This document shows, in pieces, positions 8,468 through 17,701 of a DNA stretch of 64,000 nt. The notes below the pieces were generated by a model. That model saw only the letters and a list, made by a program, of their open reading frames with translations, searched no databases and was not told the DNA's origin. The DNA lies in the NCBI RefSeq assembly GCF_036231905.1, contig NZ_JAZARE010000009.1:186001-250000 (forward strand), written 5' to 3'. The stretch comes from CAMLIZ01 sp036231905. Its GTDB lineage: Bacteria; Pseudomonadota; Gammaproteobacteria; Burkholderiales; Burkholderiaceae_C. The translations under genes were made by a program, and so were the position numbers. Every line of letters starts with the position of its first letter. Positions within the stretch are counted from its first letter, which is position 1.

Positions 8468-11400
8468 ATGGGAGTTCTGGACAAGATCATGGGCGCGTTG
8501 ACCGGCGGCGTGGCCGCAGCGACGGCCAGCGCCGCGTGCCTCACGCGCGAGCAGGCCAATCTCATCGCGCGAAGCCTGCAGCCGCTCGAACGCATTGCTG
8601 CGTCGCTGCCCGCGGAGGCGCTCACTTATGTGCTGGAGGGCAGCAACGAGACCGTGTTGTTGACACTGCAGCAGGCGGGCACCAAGTCGCCCGAGATCCT
8701 GCTGGGCAAGCCGGGTCGGTTGCACTGGAAGTTCTATCACTGGGACGACAAGGAGGTGCTGGCCCTCGGCGAAGCGAGCCTGGCATGCCGCGACAAGTTC
8801 TACGCCAGCATTTCGGCCGACACCCTGCCGCTCGATGTGTTGATCCGGCTGGGCCAGTTGCTGGTGGCTGCCGATGGCGGGCGCCAGCTGCAACAACTCG
8901 GCGCGCCGGTGCCGGCTTGGCTGCACATGATCGTGAACGATGCGATGTGTTCCTCGATCAACCAGCACAGCGCGCCCAAGGATGTGTTGAAGCGCCGCCC
9001 CGCCTGGAACATTGATCTGATCGCCAAGTTGCTCGAGCGTGACGGCCTTGAACCCGTCCTGGCGCTTCAGATGGTGTTCCAGCGCAAGGAAGCGGACTCC
9101 TACGGCGGCGACCCACTGGGAGCGTTACTTGGCGAGCCTCAGGTTGCCGCTTTCATGCGGGCGCATCGCGATGCGGTGGCGCCGTTGCTGACGCAGCTGT
9201 CGGCGGCCGGCCGTGTCAAGCTCGCTTCGCGTATCGGGCATGACAAGTCTCTGCTGGCTGACTTCGCCCCGCAACTGGTGGCCCTGGCCGCCGACGGCAG
9301 CAAGGGCGTCCGGACCGAAGCTGTGCCGCATCTCGATGCCATCGAACTGAACCAGCGGCTCGCCTTGCTGGTAGCACTGCTGAAGGAAGGTGACGGCACG
9401 CAGCGCGCGCAGGCCGCCGACCTGCTGGCACGGCTGCCGGACACGCCCGGGCGCGCCGCCCTGGACGCCGCACTGGAAACAGAAACCAGCAAGCCCGTGC
9501 AGCAGGCCATCCGCGCTGCGCTGACCCGCCTGGACGCGGCAGACTCTGCGGCGACCCAGGAGTTGCCGCCGCCACCTGCCTGGGAGCCTTTCGTGGACAC
9601 GCCGCTCGGCGATGCCACACTGCAGGTCCTCATCGCGAACCGGCGTGAGCTGCTGGATCGTGCCTACGCCGCCGCGCAACTGGAGATCGAAGAGAACAGG
9701 ACCGGCCAAAACAAGTACAAGTGGCGCCAAGCCCACTACGAGAGGGCGAGGGACGTGACGGAAGACGACATGCGCGTCTTGCTCAAGGTGCTCAACGGCA
9801 CGGCCAGCGAGAAGGAGCGCAAGCGCGCACAGGTCGGGGAGGTGGGCGCCTGCGTGGTGCATGGCAACCGCGTTCAGGTGAGCCCAGGCTTCGGGCCGAC
9901 GCACCTGTTGCGCTGGCTGGCCGTCTCCCGCCCCTGGCAGAACTTCTGGCAGGACGATGGCTTCCACAAATGGCTGGGCCGGCAGCCGACCGGCAGCGTC
10001 GACCTGCGCGCATTGGCGGACGTGCTCCAGCGAGCTGGACTGCTCATCGACGACGTGGCCCGTGCGGCACTTTGCAACTACTGGTCCACGCCCACTGCGG
10101 CGGCGGTGCTGCCTGCCGAGCGCGTCTGGCCCTTCTTCGCGGAGCACCCGAATTACATTGACGAAGGCCTGGGGCTGGTGGCTGCGGCACCGCCGTCCGA
10201 CGACCGACGTCGCGCCGCACTGGAGCTGGGTGCAACGCTGCAGACGCTGGCCACCTTCCCCGTCGTGCAGGCCCGCTGGCTGGCCCGCGTGATGGAGATC
10301 GCGCTCGGCGAGGGCAAGACCTACCGTGCGGCTGCCCAGAAGGTGCTGTCCGCGCTGCCGGATATCGGCAGCCGGGTCATCGAGTCCCTGTCGCATTCCA
10401 AGAGCGAGGTGCGGATCGAGGCGGCCAACTGGCTCGCCGACCTGCGGCATAAGCCAGCCATCACTGTGCTGGGCAAGGCGCTCGACAAGGAGAGCCGCGA
10501 GACGGTACGCGCGGCTTTCCTGACCGCGCTCGAAGCCCTTGGCGACGACATCTCGCCGCGGCTGGCGCCTGCAATTTTGCTGGCAGAGGCGCGCAAGGGC
10601 CTCAAGGGCAAGCCGCCTGCCGGTCTCGCATGGTTCTCGTTTGCCGCATTGCCGGCCTGCCGCTGGGCCGACGGCACGGCAGTCGAGCCCGAGATCATCC
10701 AGTGGTGGACGGTGCTGGCCTGCAAGCTCAAGGAGCCGGGCGGCAACGCGCTGTTGACGCGCTATCTCGGGCTGCTCGATGCCGCGAGCCGCAAGGCCCT
10801 TGGCAGCGCGGTGCTGCGCCAATTCATCGCGCACGACACTGCCCATCCGTCGCTGGAGGCGGCCACGGCCTATGCGCAGGCGACGGCCCCGCAGCGCTGG
10901 CAGGGCAACCAGAAGCGTTGGCAATCGGCCAAGCCCGAGCACAAGACTTACTACGAGGCCGACTACAACAAGTCCCAGGAGCAGGTGTTCGAGGAATGCC
11001 GACGCGAGAAGATGGCCGAGTACCTGGGCAGTGCCATCGGCGAGAAGGGCGTGCTGGCGCTGGCGGCGTATGCGCCGGCCCACGAGGCCGTCACGCTGCT
11101 GCAGCAGTACATGCGCGACCACTATCCGAGGCGATCGCAGATCGAGGCCATGCTCGACGCCGTTGCAACCGGCAACGATCCCATCGTCATCCAGCTGCTT
11201 CTGGGCCTGTCGCGCCGCTACCGCACTGCCTCCGTGCAGCAGAAGGCGCGCGACCTGGTGCAGCAGATCGCCGAGCGCAACGACTGGACTGAGGACCAGC
11301 TGGCCGATCGCACCATCCCGACAGCGGGGTTGGATGACACCGGCACGCTCGCGTTGCAGTACGGCGACCGCGTGTTCACCGTGGTGCTGGATGCCGCGAT

Positions 11401-12289
11401 GAAACCCGAGCTTCGCAACCCGGAAGGCAAGGTCGTCAAGTCCTTGCCCGAGCCGCGCCAGACAGACGACCCGGCGCTGGTAAAGGAAGCCAAGTCGCAG
11501 TTCGCGACGCACAAGAAGGAACTCAAGCAGGTGATCGACCTGCAGACGGCGCGGCTCTTCGAAGCCATGTGCACCGGCCGCCACTGGCCGCAGTCGGAGT
11601 GGCGCGAGTACCTGCATGCCCATCCGGTGGTGGGCCGGCTGATACAACGCCTGGTGTGGCTGGAGGTGGACGCTGCAGGCTCTGTTCTGCGCAGCTTCCG
11701 GCCCACCGAGGACGGCAGCCTGCTCGATGTGCAGGACGAGGAGGTCGACCTCGCACCCGACAGCCGGCTGAGGTTGGCGCACGCGTCGCTGGCCGAGCCG
11801 GCCGCCGCGGCGGCTTGGCTGCAGCACTTCAAGGACTACAAGCTGACGCCGCTGTTTCCGCAGATGAACCGCACGCCCCCCCCGGTGGCGTTCAAGGATG
11901 CCGCGGGCAGGGATGTCAGCGTCATCGCGGACCGTCAGGGCTGGATCAGCGACACCTTCACGCTGCGCGGCCACTTCACGAAGCTGGGCTATCAGCGCTC
12001 GCAGGCGGAAGACGGCGGATTCTTCTCGCAGTACACCAAGGAGTTCTCGAATGCCGGCGTGCGCGTGGTGCTCGAATTCTCAGGCAATACGCTTCCCGAG
12101 GAGAACGTGCCGGCGGCCTTGAAGACGCTGAGCTTTGAGAATACGCGCGTGAGAGGCTGGGGCGAGAACGTGCTGCCGCTGGCCAACGTGCCGCCCGTGC
12201 TGCTGGCCGAGGCCTATGCCGACTACCTGGCGGTCGCCAACGCCTGCGCCGGGTTTGACCCCGCGTGGGAAAAGAAGATGCCATGGTGA
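8468..12289 (+). CDS. DUF4132 / HEAT-repeat-like large protein (YehI/MolR-like)
   Basis: The protein has 1273 residues, similar to E. coli YehI and MolR-type proteins. A strong ribosome site AGGAGGAG precedes the ATG at 8468. The N-terminal and central parts are rich in helical-repeat segments (for example SKGVRTEAVPHLDAIELNQR and SKSEVRIEAANWLADLRHK), typical of HEAT-like scaffolds. The C-terminal about 250 residues contain the DUF4132-type block (WREYLHAHPVVGRLIQRLVW, then the DYKLTPLFPQMNR area). No catalytic motif is apparent. The gene ends in a 7-base overlap (ATGGTGA) with the MoxR gene, which suggests coupled translation. A role as scaffold or substrate-recognition subunit is inference. 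Confidence 0.8.
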   Translation: MGVLDKIMGALTGGVAAATASAACLTREQANLIARSLQPLERIAASLPAEALTYVLEGSNETVLLTLQQAGTKSPEILLGKPGRLHWKFYHWDDKEVLALGEASLACRDKFYASISADTLPLDVLIRLGQLLVAADGGRQLQQLGAPVPAWLHMIVNDAMCSSINQHSAPKDVLKRRPAWNIDLIAKLLERDGLEPVLALQMVFQRKEADSYGGDPLGALLGEPQVAAFMRAHRDAVAPLLTQLSAAGRVKLASRIGHDKSLLADFAPQLVALAADGSKGVRTEAVPHLDAIELNQRLALLVALLKEGDGTQRAQAADLLARLPDTPGRAALDAALETETSKPVQQAIRAALTRLDAADSAATQELPPPPAWEPFVDTPLGDATLQVLIANRRELLDRAYAAAQLEIEENRTGQNKYKWRQAHYERARDVTEDDMRVLLKVLNGTASEKERKRAQVGEVGACVVHGNRVQVSPGFGPTHLLRWLAVSRPWQNFWQDDGFHKWLGRQPTGSVDLRALADVLQRAGLLIDDVARAALCNYWSTPTAAAVLPAERVWPFFAEHPNYIDEGLGLVAAAPPSDDRRRAALELGATLQTLATFPVVQARWLARVMEIALGEGKTYRAAAQKVLSALPDIGSRVIESLSHSKSEVRIEAANWLADLRHKPAITVLGKALDKESRETVRAAFLTALEALGDDISPRLAPAILLAEARKGLKGKPPAGLAWFSFAALPACRWADGTAVEPEIIQWWTVLACKLKEPGGNALLTRYLGLLDAASRKALGSAVLRQFIAHDTAHPSLEAATAYAQATAPQRWQGNQKRWQSAKPEHKTYYEADYNKSQEQVFEECRREKMAEYLGSAIGEKGVLALAAYAPAHEAVTLLQQYMRDHYPRRSQIEAMLDAVATGNDPIVIQLLLGLSRRYRTASVQQKARDLVQQIAERNDWTEDQLADRTIPTAGLDDTGTLALQYGDRVFTVVLDAAMKPELRNPEGKVVKSLPEPRQTDDPALVKEAKSQFATHKKELKQVIDLQTARLFEAMCTGRHWPQSEWREYLHAHPVVGRLIQRLVWLEVDAAGSVLRSFRPTEDGSLLDVQDEEVDLAPDSRLRLAHASLAEPAAAAAWLQHFKDYKLTPLFPQMNRTPPPVAFKDAAGRDVSVIADRQGWISDTFTLRGHFTKLGYQRSQAEDGGFFSQYTKEFSNAGVRVVLEFSGNTLPEENVPAALKTLSFENTRVRGWGENVLPLANVPPVLLAEAYADYLAVANACAGFDPAWEKKMPW

Positions 12290-13416
12290 ACACGATGAAC
12301 GGAGTGCCGACGAACTCGCGCGACCAGGCCGTGCGCCTGCCGGCCGAGCAGCGCTATGCTGCCGAGCTGGCCCGCCTTGCCGCGGCCGACAAGGACGCGA
12401 AGCCCCCGGGCTGGCAGCTGTCGCCGCGCGCGGTGCGCAGCTTCATCCTGGGCGACGACAAGCTGCAGGTGTCACGAAAGTTCTACGGCGACGACCCGCT
12501 GGTGGACCGCGCCATCGTCACTCTGATGGGCCACCAGGGCCTCATGCTGGTGGGTGAACCGGGCACGGCCAAGTCCATGCTGTCCGAGCTCCTGGCGGCG
12601 GCGATCAGCGGCGATTCGGGCCTGACCGTGCAAGGTACTGCCGGCACGACCGAAGACCACCTGAAATACAGCTGGAACTACGCGCTGCTGCTGGCCGAAG
12701 GGCCGAGCCCGCGCGCGCTTGTTCCGTCGCCGGTCTACCAGGCCATGGCGACGGGGCGCATCGTGCGCTTCGAGGAGGTGACCCGCTGCCCGCCCGAGAT
12801 CCAGGACGTGCTGATCTCGCTGATGAGCGAGAAGCAGCTGATGGTGCCGGAACTCAGCCGAGATGGCGGCGAAGGCGGACGGTTGCAGGCGCGGCGAGGC
12901 TTCAACATCATCGCCACGGCCAACCTGCGTGACCGCGGGGTGCACGAGATGTCGTCGGCGTTGAAGCGGCGCTTCAACTTCGAAACGGTGCGTCCCATCC
13001 GCGACCCCAAGTTCGAGGTCGAACTGGTGGTCAGGCAGTTGCAGCAGGAACTCGCCGGCGATGAAGCGCCTGTGGATGTGCCGCGGGATGTCGTCGCCCT
13101 GCTCGTGACAACCTTCCAGGAGCTGCGCGCCGGCCAGACCCAGGATGGCGCGGCGATCAAGGGGCTGGACGCGGTGATGTCCACCGCGGAAGCCGTCAAC
13201 GTGGCCTATGCCGCGGCGCTGCAGGCACGCCACTTCAACGGCGGCCGCCTCACAGTGCGCGAGATCGCCGGCCAGTTGCAGGGCGTGATGCTCAAGGATG
13301 GCCAGGACGACGCGCGCCGCGTGCGCCATTACTTCGACACCGTGGTGCGCGAGCGCGGCAAGCGTGACGCGCTTTGGAAGGCGTTTCACGACTCGGCGCG
13401 CGGTTTGTGGGAATAG
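12283..13416 (+). CDS. MoxR-family AAA+ ATPase (YehL-like)
   Basis: The protein has 377 residues from the ATG at 12283, which overlaps the stop of the DUF4132 gene. Walker A is GEPGTAKS (about residues 93-100). A Walker B-like RIVRFEEVTRCPPEIQ follows, with sensor 1 in IIATANLRDRG and the arginine-rich KRRFNFE segment. MoxR ATPases act with VWA partners as chaperones that mature or remodel protein complexes. The cassette supplies the VWA partner four genes upstream. The length is close to E. coli YehL. The ATPase motifs look intact. Confidence 0.9.
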   Translation: MVNTMNGVPTNSRDQAVRLPAEQRYAAELARLAAADKDAKPPGWQLSPRAVRSFILGDDKLQVSRKFYGDDPLVDRAIVTLMGHQGLMLVGEPGTAKSMLSELLAAAISGDSGLTVQGTAGTTEDHLKYSWNYALLLAEGPSPRALVPSPVYQAMATGRIVRFEEVTRCPPEIQDVLISLMSEKQLMVPELSRDGGEGGRLQARRGFNIIATANLRDRGVHEMSSALKRRFNFETVRPIRDPKFEVELVVRQLQQELAGDEAPVDVPRDVVALLVTTFQELRAGQTQDGAAIKGLDAVMSTAEAVNVAYAAALQARHFNGGRLTVREIAGQLQGVMLKDGQDDARRVRHYFDTVVRERGKRDALWKAFHDSARGLWE

Positions 13417-15971
13417 AAGCGGACCCCGGGGGGCTTGAGGAGCGGTTGCTGCAGGCGAGGTCGCGCCTGTTCGACAGCGGGCAGGACGTGTACTTCGCGC
13501 CCGTGCGCCATCACAGCCCGGCGTGTGCGCTTGCGCTGCGCGAGATGCTGCGCGAGCTGCGCCCGGCAGCCGTGCTGATCGAAGGGCCGGACGACCTCGA
13601 CCACCTGTTGCCGCTCCTGCAGCATGCCGACACGCGCGCCCCAGTGGCCTTGCTGTGTCAGTCCAAGCACCAGGCTGCCCGCGGGCCGGACGAAGACGCT
13701 GACACGAAATCCCTGCCGGAGATTCGCTCGGCGTTCTATCCGTTCTGCGACTACAGCCCCGAGTGGGTCGCCGCTCGCGACGGCGCAGCGATCGGCGCTC
13801 AAGTGGCCTTCATCGACCTGCCATGGCGCGACAAGGCCTGGAACGCCGGTCGCGACGCGGAGACCGAGGGTCCGGCCGAAGCTGTGCGCAGCCTGATGGA
13901 GGAGCGCCATTTCGCGCACAGCCGCTACCTCGGCGCCATGGCGTCGCGCCTCGGCTGCGTCGACCACCACGAGCTTTGGGACCGGCTCTTTGAACTGCGC
14001 GGGGCGCAGGCTCGCCACGACTGGCGCAGCTTCTTCGGCGACGTGTTCGGCTGGTGCGCCGCAGCCCGTTTCGACTACGAGCCAGAGGTGCTGGAGGTCG
14101 AGGGCAGCCTCGCGCGCGAGCGCCACATGGCGGCGCATTTGCGGCGCTGGCGTGAACGCGTGGAGGGGCCGCTGGTCGTGGTGACGGGGGGGTTCCACAC
14201 GCCAGAGTTGCTGGACACTTGGCAGACCGCCGAGGCGACACCCGTCGCGGCAAAGCCCTCCACGGAAGACGGCGCCTGGCTGATCCGTTACAGCTTCGAC
14301 CGGCTGGACGCCTTAAACGGCTATGCGTCGGGGATGCCGTCGCCGGGCTACTACCAGCGCGTCTGGGAACGGCTTACTGGAGCGGAGCCTGACCCGTTCA
14401 CGGCGGTGGCGCTCGAGGCACTGTCAGCTTTCGCGGGGCGGCTGCGTGAGGAAGACCGCGGCGACGCAGCCTCCACCGCGCTGGTCCAGGCAGCCGCCCT
14501 GCAGGTCGTCCGTCTGGCGGCGCTGCGCGGCAATATCGAGCCAGGGCGCCAGGACCTGCTGGATGCCATCCGCTCCTGCTTCATCAAGACCGCCATCGAC
14601 GAAGGCACGCGAGGCTTCACAGCCGACCTGCGGCGCTTCCTGAGTGGGGCGCGGATCGGCGATGTGCCGCCGTCGGCGGGCTCGCCGCCGCTGGTCGAGG
14701 ACGCGCGCCGCCACGCCCGCGCCGCTGGCGTGCGCATGGACGACAGCACGCCGCGCAGTGCCCAGCTGGACCTGTACCGCAAGCCCTCGCACCGTGAGCG
14801 CAGCCGTTTCTTCCATGCCATGTCCTATCTCGACGTCGGCGTCGCTGCCTGGGTGTCCGGCCCGGACTTCATTGGCGGCGCGCGCCTGCATCTGTTGTTC
14901 GAGGAATGGCGCGTGGCGTGGTCGCCGCTGGTCGAAGCCAAGCTGATCGAGCTGGCGACCGAAGGCGCCAGCATCGAGGCGGTGTGCCTGGCCAAGCTGC
15001 AGCGGGAGGAACGCGCGCTGGCTGAACAAGGCCGCGCCCGCAGCGCCAAGGCCGCCGTGATGCTGCTGCAGCGCGCCTGCCTGATCGGCCTGCACCAGCG
15101 TCTGCCGCAACTGCTCCAGATGCTCGCCGCGCACCTGGACGAGGATGCCAACCTCGCCTCGGTGGTGGACTGCGGCCATCGGTTGGTGACGCTGTGGCGG
15201 GCGCGCGAACCCTTGGGCCTGCAACAACATCCGCAAGTGCGCGCGCTGCTGGAGCGTGTATGGCCTGCAGCGCTGTTTCTGCTTCCCGACATGGCGAGCT
15301 GCGATGCAGCCGCAGAGGCCGAAGCCGTGGCGCAACTGCTGTTGCTGCGCGAACTCGGCCACATGCTGGAGAAGTCGGATGCCGATGCTCCGGTCGTCGA
15401 CCTGGAGCCGCTGCACGACCAGCTTGTGCGATTTGCCTCGCGGGTCGATGTGGCGCCTGGTGTCTGCGGTGCGTCAGCGGCGCTGCTCTTCCTGGCGGGG
15501 CGTTGGGGCGAGGCGGAACTGGCGGGAGTGGTGTCGCAGCGCTTCGGGCCAGGGGCTGATTCGGCCAGCTCGGTGCGCTTCCTCAACGGCCTGATGGCTG
15601 CGGCCCCTGAGCTCCTTTTACGCCTGCCCGTGCTGCTGGGCCACTTCGACCGCCTCGTGCGTGGCTGGGATGCCGACGCCTTCATCGCCCAGCTGCCGGA
15701 CTTGCGCCACATGTTCACGCGCTTGAAGCCGCAGGAAACCGCCGATCTTGCGACCGAGGTCAGTCGGCTCCACGGCGCCTCGAGTGCTGCGTTTCAACTG
15801 GCCGGGATGAACTACGAGACCACTGAGCAGGATCTATTGGCGGGCGTTCGGCTGGAACGGTCCCTGGCGGCCGTGCTGGAGCGTGACGGGCTGAATCATT
15901 GGCTCTACTGCGCCGATAGTCGGGGCGCTGATGCCGATAGATCAAAATTGAGTGAAACGAAAACCCGATAG
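13407..15971 (+). CDS. DUF5682 family protein (YehM-like)
   Basis: The protein has about 854 residues from the GTG at 13407, which overlaps the MoxR stop; a TTG at 13374 is an alternative and neither has a clear ribosome site. The N-terminal third has YFAPVRHHSPACALALRE, then LIEGPDDLDHLLPLL, and near residue 263 VVVTGGFHTPEL. The HH..., IEGP and GxxH elements resemble the TraB/ChaN/erythromycin-esterase superfamily, so a hydrolase-type domain is possible (inference). The rest is helical. The last 11 residues (SKLSETKTR and two before) are encoded within the flanking repeat, so the native C-terminus may have been replaced. Cassette order matches a YehM partner of the MoxR/VWA set. Confidence 0.8.
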   Translation: MGIEADPGGLEERLLQARSRLFDSGQDVYFAPVRHHSPACALALREMLRELRPAAVLIEGPDDLDHLLPLLQHADTRAPVALLCQSKHQAARGPDEDADTKSLPEIRSAFYPFCDYSPEWVAARDGAAIGAQVAFIDLPWRDKAWNAGRDAETEGPAEAVRSLMEERHFAHSRYLGAMASRLGCVDHHELWDRLFELRGAQARHDWRSFFGDVFGWCAAARFDYEPEVLEVEGSLARERHMAAHLRRWRERVEGPLVVVTGGFHTPELLDTWQTAEATPVAAKPSTEDGAWLIRYSFDRLDALNGYASGMPSPGYYQRVWERLTGAEPDPFTAVALEALSAFAGRLREEDRGDAASTALVQAAALQVVRLAALRGNIEPGRQDLLDAIRSCFIKTAIDEGTRGFTADLRRFLSGARIGDVPPSAGSPPLVEDARRHARAAGVRMDDSTPRSAQLDLYRKPSHRERSRFFHAMSYLDVGVAAWVSGPDFIGGARLHLLFEEWRVAWSPLVEAKLIELATEGASIEAVCLAKLQREERALAEQGRARSAKAAVMLLQRACLIGLHQRLPQLLQMLAAHLDEDANLASVVDCGHRLVTLWRAREPLGLQQHPQVRALLERVWPAALFLLPDMASCDAAAEAEAVAQLLLLRELGHMLEKSDADAPVVDLEPLHDQLVRFASRVDVAPGVCGASAALLFLAGRWGEAELAGVVSQRFGPGADSASSVRFLNGLMAAAPELLLRLPVLLGHFDRLVRGWDADAFIAQLPDLRHMFTRLKPQETADLATEVSRLHGASSAAFQLAGMNYETTEQDLLAGVRLERSLAAVLERDGLNHWLYCADSRGADADRSKLSETKTR

Positions 15972-16074
15972 TTCCGACTTGAGTGAGACACGGGTTCGAA
16001 GTCTGCTGACCCGTCTAGCCCCAAGTGGTTGATGAGCGGCCGTTTTCAGGTTTGAGTTGGGCGCAAACCGACAC
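15944..16074 (+). repeat. direct repeat, right copy, flanking the MoxR/VWA cassette
   Basis: The stretch 15973-16074 aligns with 5002-5104 (see the left copy), in the same orientation and almost the same length. Just before it, 15948-15967 holds an extra partial copy (TTGAGTGAAACGAAAACCCG), 31 bases upstream of TTGAGTGAGACACGGGTTCG, so the motif is tandem here. The extra copy supplies the stop codon and last residues of the DUF5682 gene. The GST gene ends only 8 bases after the repeat. Confidence 0.7.
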
Positions 16075-16081
16075 AGGCCGC

Positions 16082-16735
16082 TCAGGGCTTCCTGGCGCTG
16101 GCTTCCGTGTCGGCCTTGCGGTCCGCCGCCACCTTCTGCGCGCTCGGCCGCTCGCCGATGAAGCGGGTGTAGGCCTTCCAGTCCACGCCCTGGGCCAGCA
16201 GCAGGTCGTCGCCCAGCACGATCTTGCTGGCCATGCCCACCAGCGGCAGGCTCACGTGGGCACTGCAATCGGCCTGGGTGAAGGTGTCGCCGGCCAGGTA
16301 GGGAGAGAACTTCGCCAGGCGCTTGAAGCCGGTGATGTTGCGCGTGAGCAGCTTGGCGATGCGGGCCTGGTTCGCTTCGCTCACCGTGCCGCCAAAAAAC
16401 GCCTGCGGGTACAGCTCACGCGCCACCAGCTCCAGGTGCAGCTCCACAAAGGCGGTGAGCTCGCGCACCTTGGCCTGCGCCCACGGATCGGCGGGCAGCA
16501 GCCGTGGTTCAGGCTGAAGGGCCTCCAGGTAGTCCACGATCGCCTGGCTTTCGCACAGCGTGCCGTGCTCGGTGCGGATGAACGGGATCTTGCCCAGCGG
16601 CGATGCCGAGAGCACGGCCTCGTCGGTGCGGCCGGTGCCCACCCGCTCCTCGGTGAACGGAATGCCCTTTTCCAGCAGCACCAGCTTGACCTTGTTGTAG
16701 TAGTTGGACAGCGAAAAGCCGCACAGGGTGATCAT
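16082..16735 (-). CDS. glutathione S-transferase family protein
   Basis: The protein has 217 residues. The N-terminal thioredoxin-like domain (1 to about 78) starts MITLCGFSLSNYYNKVKLVLLEKG with the cis-Pro segment GKIPFI and the glutathione-binding CESQAIVDYLE. The C-terminal part is the all-helical domain, with GDTFTQADCSAHVSL near the N-capping box. GSTs conjugate or reduce substrates with glutathione in the cytosol; the specific substrate cannot be read. The ATG at 16735 is chosen because GGAGAG lies directly upstream and the domain begins there; an upstream in-frame ATG at 16804 would add unrelated residues. It is convergent with the DUF5682 gene across the right repeat. Confidence 0.9.
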   Translation of the reverse strand: MITLCGFSLSNYYNKVKLVLLEKGIPFTEERVGTGRTDEAVLSASPLGKIPFIRTEHGTLCESQAIVDYLEALQPEPRLLPADPWAQAKVRELTAFVELHLELVARELYPQAFFGGTVSEANQARIAKLLTRNITGFKRLAKFSPYLAGDTFTQADCSAHVSLPLVGMASKIVLGDDLLLAQGVDWKAYTRFIGERPSAQKVAADRKADTEASARKP

Positions 16736-16807
16736 GGTTCTCTCCGGACAGGGGACACCGCAGTCTATGCGGGCCGGCTTGTTTGGCTGCCACCCATGCG
16801 ACACACG

Positions 16808-17701
16808 CTAGCGGCGATTCACCATCGCAATGCCCAGCGCCACCGCAGCCAGCGCCACCACCAGCCGGGTGGTCACGGGCTCGCCCAGCAGCAGCACCCC
16901 CGCCAGCAGGCCGAAGATCGGCGTGAGCAGCGTGAAGGCGGCCAGGCGGGTGGCGGCGTAGTGGCGCACCAGCCGGAACCACACCAGGTAGCTGGCGAAG
17001 GTGATCACCACGGTCTGGAAGCCGAAGGCGGCCCAGGCGGTGCCGCTGAGGCTGGCGGGCCAGTGTTCGCCGCTGGCCGCCCCGGCCAGCGACAGCAGCA
17101 CGCCCGAAATGGCCAACTGGTACAGCAGCGTCTTCTCGGCCGGCGCGCTGCTCAGGCGCGTGGCGCGGATCACCAGCGTGGTGGCGGCCCACAGCACCGC
17201 GGCCAGCACGCCGAGCGCGTCGCCCAGCCACTGGCGCGGGCCGGCCGCGGGTTGGGTGAACCCTTCGGCAAAGGCCCACGCCACGCCGGCAAAGGCGGCC
17301 AGCAGCCCGGCCCACTGGCCCCCGCGCAGCCGCTCGGCCCGCGCGATGAAGTGCATGCCCAAGGCCACCACGAAAGGTGAGAGGTAGATGAACACCACCA
17401 TGCGCGAGGCGGTGGTGAACTGCAGCCCGATGAAGATGCAGGCGAACTCGGCCGCGAACAGGCAGCCGGCCCACCAGCCGCCCACGCCGCTGCCATCACG
17501 GCTGAACAGCGGTATGCCGCGCAGCCGTGCCCACACCGCCACCAGCCCACCCGCGACCAGCGAGCGCATGCCGGCTTGCAGCAGCGGCGGTATCTCCGCC
17601 AACGCGACCTTGGCGGCCACCTGGTTCAGGCCCCAGAGCAGGCAGCACAGCAGCAGGGAGCTGACAGCGACAGCGTCGAGATGGTGTTTGCGCTCGTTCA
17701 T
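16808..17701 (-). CDS. DMT/EamA-family transporter
   Basis: The protein has 297 residues with about ten hydrophobic segments arranged as two EamA repeats of five. The first starts at SSLLLCCLLWGLNQVAAKVAL and the second near LGDALGVLAAVLWAATTLVIR; the last helix ends MVNRR. This fits inner-membrane drug/metabolite exporters of unknown substrate. The start codon shares ATGA with the stop of the rhombosortase gene upstream, so the two are probably translated together. Confidence 0.88.
   Translation of the reverse strand: MNERKHHLDAVAVSSLLLCCLLWGLNQVAAKVALAEIPPLLQAGMRSLVAGGLVAVWARLRGIPLFSRDGSGVGGWWAGCLFAAEFACIFIGLQFTTASRMVVFIYLSPFVVALGMHFIARAERLRGGQWAGLLAAFAGVAWAFAEGFTQPAAGPRQWLGDALGVLAAVLWAATTLVIRATRLSSAPAEKTLLYQLAISGVLLSLAGAASGEHWPASLSGTAWAAFGFQTVVITFASYLVWFRLVRHYAATRLAAFTLLTPIFGLLAGVLLLGEPVTTRLVVALAAVALGIAMVNRR

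Noticed and set aside
9125..11974. Long minus-strand frame opposite the DUF4132 gene (949 residues)
   Set aside because: High-GC antisense shadow with His/Arg/Gln-rich composition and no domain; the plus-strand gene has a strong ribosome site and family motifs.
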